From Bigelowiella natans CCMP2755 (taxonomy: Eukaryota; Cercozoa; Chlorarachniophyceae), in assembly GCA_000320545.1 (NCBI GenBank), contig ADNK01000148.1:1-35000 (forward strand): DNA of 35,000 nucleotides, written 5' to 3'. Shown in pieces: positions 32,936-35,000 of the stretch (the stretch's first letter is position 1; each line of letters begins with the position of its first letter). The position numbers and the translations under genes are program-made. Below the pieces are notes generated by a model, which worked only from the letters and a program-made list of their open reading frames with translations, did no database searches and was not told where the DNA came from.

Positions 32936-33683
32936 CACTGCACATACTCTATAGGTACATCTGGTTGCTTCGCTAGTATTAGCACTTACCTGGTACTCAA
33001 AATCAAAACCTTTGATCATGGCGTTACTAGTCTTCTTCAATGCTCTTCCCGTTCTGCTCATGATTTTCATCCCCAAGATGAGGGCGCACCATTTCGAAGT
33101 CTACAACGACAACGTAATGTTTGTGTGTGCGTGTGCTTTTCCCCAAAGTACGCGTCGTAGTCAAAGCTTCTGATCAAGTATGATATCTTAATCAATTGTC
33201 TTCTGGTAGACCTACACCGTGGAGGATGCTTTGCACAACATGAGGAAGAAAGTAGGTTTAACATGTGAAGTCGGGACTTGTCTTTTTCTTCCTCAATATT
33301 TCACATTTATCTAGGTGCGGAACTTTGAGTCGAAGAGCACGCTATCGAGCTCCAAGGACAGTAAAAGGAAACGTTCCGGACAGAGTAGTGAGAATTCTGG
33401 AGTATTCTCGAGGAATAGAAGGAATGAGGGAAAATCGATGGTACAGCTGTCATCATCATTATCTCCGAACACCCGCCACAAAATGTTTGGATCGGACCTT
33501 TCCTCAGCTGTAGGGAGCAGCAACCATAGCAGACAACAGACAAATACAACGAGTATAGAAGTGACCACCACGCGAGTGATGTTTGGATCAGACATATCCT
33601 CAGTTCTAGGACGTCCCACCCACTTCAGACAACAGACATATAATTCAGCAGTGAGAATAGAACGGGATAAAGCTTCAGTTTGA
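30055..33683 (+). CDS. Class C (family 3) GPCR with N-terminal PhnD-like periplasmic-binding domain
   Basis: Nine exons, 30055-30188, 30247-30724, 30806-31558, 31765-32414, 32485-32617, 32735-32803, 32955-33113, 33210-33251 and 33315-33683, keep phase and give 928 residues. A signal peptide (MILGIAYLLILIVGGG) leads to a type 2 periplasmic-binding domain (about 25-304). It has YRVGIYRNMVSRYRATF, GATIFVRHDN, LRDKKIGI, DGSLDAAFVSQGKLE and SAAVSGGYLRWNLPSP, as in phosphonate-type (PhnD) binding proteins. A Cys-rich linker (316-363, CPSGYF, CPSGRECICRPC) and a beta-rich segment follow. The seven-helix part (about 505-785) has FLYLICIGTAISLTSILM, LCVASFWAYGIGFCL, AKLLRAK, WTVVDPP, CYEVRLVPEEFAEHKWI and IFIPKM, the class C pattern. 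A Ser-rich tail with a duplicated motif ends it. It is probably a cell-surface receptor for a small polar ligand. The 32415 donor (GTGGTA) was chosen over the better-looking 32411 donor to keep the frame. Confidence 0.9.
31605..31679. repeat. C-run plus CT/GT microsatellite in a GPCR intron
   Basis: A C run (about 31605-31613) is followed by CT (31622-31659) and GT (31659-31679) between exons 30806-31558 and 31765-32414. Confidence 0.85.
32889..32927. repeat. AT microsatellite in a GPCR intron
   Basis: A pure TA run lies between exons 32735-32803 and 32955-33113, ending about 25 bases before the acceptor. Confidence 0.85.
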
Positions 33684-34798
33684 TTTAGTAATGACCGGCA
33701 TCGCATGCATATTTTGCATCAAGTGTGGCTGTTTCATGTGCTCCTGCTCTCATGTGTGCACATATTTCGGCAATAACATCAAGTCTTTGATGGATAGAAA
33801 TCGTGACAACAACATGACAACGACGATGAAGTTCATGTCAGATGGAGTACGCACAACTTTCCAATTTCCCATTGTCGTGGCAAAATTCATCAAAGAAATA
33901 GTGCAATGGCAGAACATGCATCTAGTTACGATCTTCACGCAAGATTGATGATGTTCGTAGTGAGCTTGTAAGCACATATGCACATACAGCAAGCGCAACG
34001 GTCAGCAGCCGGCGCACTGCCATGCATCTTGTTACAGTTCTGTGCTAACATTTGCATCGTTCAGTCCTAGATAAATGATTGCAATATTGCATTGTTGGTG
34101 CTGCAACATGAACGAGGCGCTAGTTATCCAAAGGCGTTTCGTGGCGTCATCTTGCTCATAGTGATCTTTGCTACTGCTTCTTCAAACGTTAAACTTGCTA
34201 TGCAGAGACCAACTTGTACGTAATTTACAGGCGTCTAGGCTACATAGTAGGCATGGAGTGTGCACACAAAATTGCATGACTTCGTTATTTCACTCCCCCT
34301 TCAGCTACGGACTTCAGTTCACGAACCTATTATGTGTATTTATCAGAACACGTATGATTTCCCCTTTAAGATACAAGGCGAGCATACCCCCCTCCCCCCC
34401 CCCCCCCCCACATAAACAGACACAAGATATCTATAGATGTCATGTCTCTATACACACGCACACCATTTATCTCTACGTTTATAATCCACGTGTATGCGGT
34501 GCCACCTGGAAGTTAAATGTGTCCGTAACGTAAGCGGCGTCATCAGCGCCCACAGCAATCATTGAAGGGAGCTTGAACCTTTACCATGAAAAGAAGAAGA
34601 AGAAGCAACTGAAATGAAGCGAATTGGCAGAAATTGCCTTAATATGTGCGTGCTTTATACACATACGCAATCACATAGCGAAACATCCTCAAACCTTGCT
34701 GTGTGCCCCATTCCATCCAGAAGGCGCCCTTTTGCTGTGAGAATTAGTGGGGAAGATGGTTTTAAAAATCCCTTTTTAAGATTATTGGAAATATATCA
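33684..34798. other. Tail-to-tail intergenic region
   Basis: Downstream of the GPCR stop. The open frames at 33691-33948 and 34168-34533 (+) show no family motif and are more likely 3' UTR or chance. A poly-C tract sits at about 34387-34409. No gene could be supported. Confidence 0.5.
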
Positions 34799-34888
34799 TT
34801 ATTCGTTTGAAAATGATGCCAAGTATTTATGTGATGAGGGGAGGGGGAAAGTACGCCAGCCAGGGTCTTCGGGATCTTGTGGATCATC
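34799..34888 (-). CDS. Possible terminal exon of a gene entering from the right
   Basis: A good acceptor (CAATACTTCTCAG ending at 34889) is followed by a 29-codon open stretch starting DDPQDPEDPGWRTFPLPSSH and ending in TAA at 34801-34799. Composition and the splice signal look coding, and the strand continues the alternating order. The upstream exon lies beyond or near the window edge and was not found. No family can be named. Confidence 0.3.
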   Translation of the reverse strand, partial: DDPQDPEDPGWRTFPLPSSHKYLASFSNE

Positions 34889-35000
34889 CTGAGAAGTATT
34901 GCCCGAAGGGTAACGATAAACAAAGTCGTCATTTTAATCTGAATGAGAGACTTTTTCATGTTGGAACCCATTTAATGTACATTTGATTGTGATGGAGTAT

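Noticed and set aside
33691-33948. Plus-strand open frame after the GPCR stop
   Set aside because: It starts 8 bases after the stop, has no family motif, and probably lies in the 3' UTR.
1-35000. tRNA, rRNA and transposon genes
   Set aside because: No cloverleaf with a matching anticodon stem, no rRNA core sequence, and no reverse transcriptase, integrase or transposase motif was seen on either strand.

Overview
This is a nuclear eukaryotic window. Almost every gene is split by short GT-AG introns (about 55 to 450 bases), and no gene cluster or codon feature looks bacterial. The introns and intergenic DNA are packed with microsatellites (CT, GT, AT, and GAT, TAG or TCA triplets). The gene set is a mosaic: an extracellular P/T-rich repeat protein, an animal-type NRF-6-like acyltransferase, a BRCT polymerase X, a GT23 fucosyltransferase, a PH-STE20 kinase and a class C GPCR carrying a bacterial-type binding domain. 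That suggests a free-living, probably marine protist. P/T-rich repeat proteins are common in stramenopiles, but that placement is a guess. Exon models were built by hand from splice signals, reading phase and family similarity; no search was run.

Layout. Positions 8-3490 (-): P/T-rich mucin-like repeat protein, cut by the left edge. 4032-12692 (+): 27-exon membrane O-acyltransferase with a long ectodomain. 13210-14415 (-): CS-domain (p23/NudC-like) co-chaperone. 14982-15402 (+): small PUB-like protein, possibly the front of the next gene. 15409-20550 (+): 16-exon DNA polymerase X of the lambda type with BRCT and SPSK/RS repeats. About 22028-23688 (-): KH/RS-type RNA-binding protein, only partly resolved. 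23909-26105 (+): GT23-like fucosyltransferase. 27096-29367 (-): PH-domain STE20-family kinase. 30055-33683 (+): class C GPCR with a PhnD-like periplasmic-binding domain. 34799-34888 (-): possible terminal exon of the next gene.

The genes alternate strand without exception (-,+,-,+,-,+,-,+,-; the PUB-like ORF shares a strand with the polymerase). They therefore form head-to-head pairs separated by about 550-700 bases and tail-to-tail pairs separated by 500-1500 bases. There is no operon-like logic. Shared themes are secretion and the cell surface (P/T-rich protein, acyltransferase, fucosyltransferase, GPCR) and signalling (GPCR next to the PH-kinase).

The most unusual items are the binding-protein/class C GPCR fusion with its duplicated C-tail motif, the possible PUB-BRCT-PolX fusion, the repeat organisation of the P/T-rich gene (147- and 207-base higher-order units), and the strict strand alternation.
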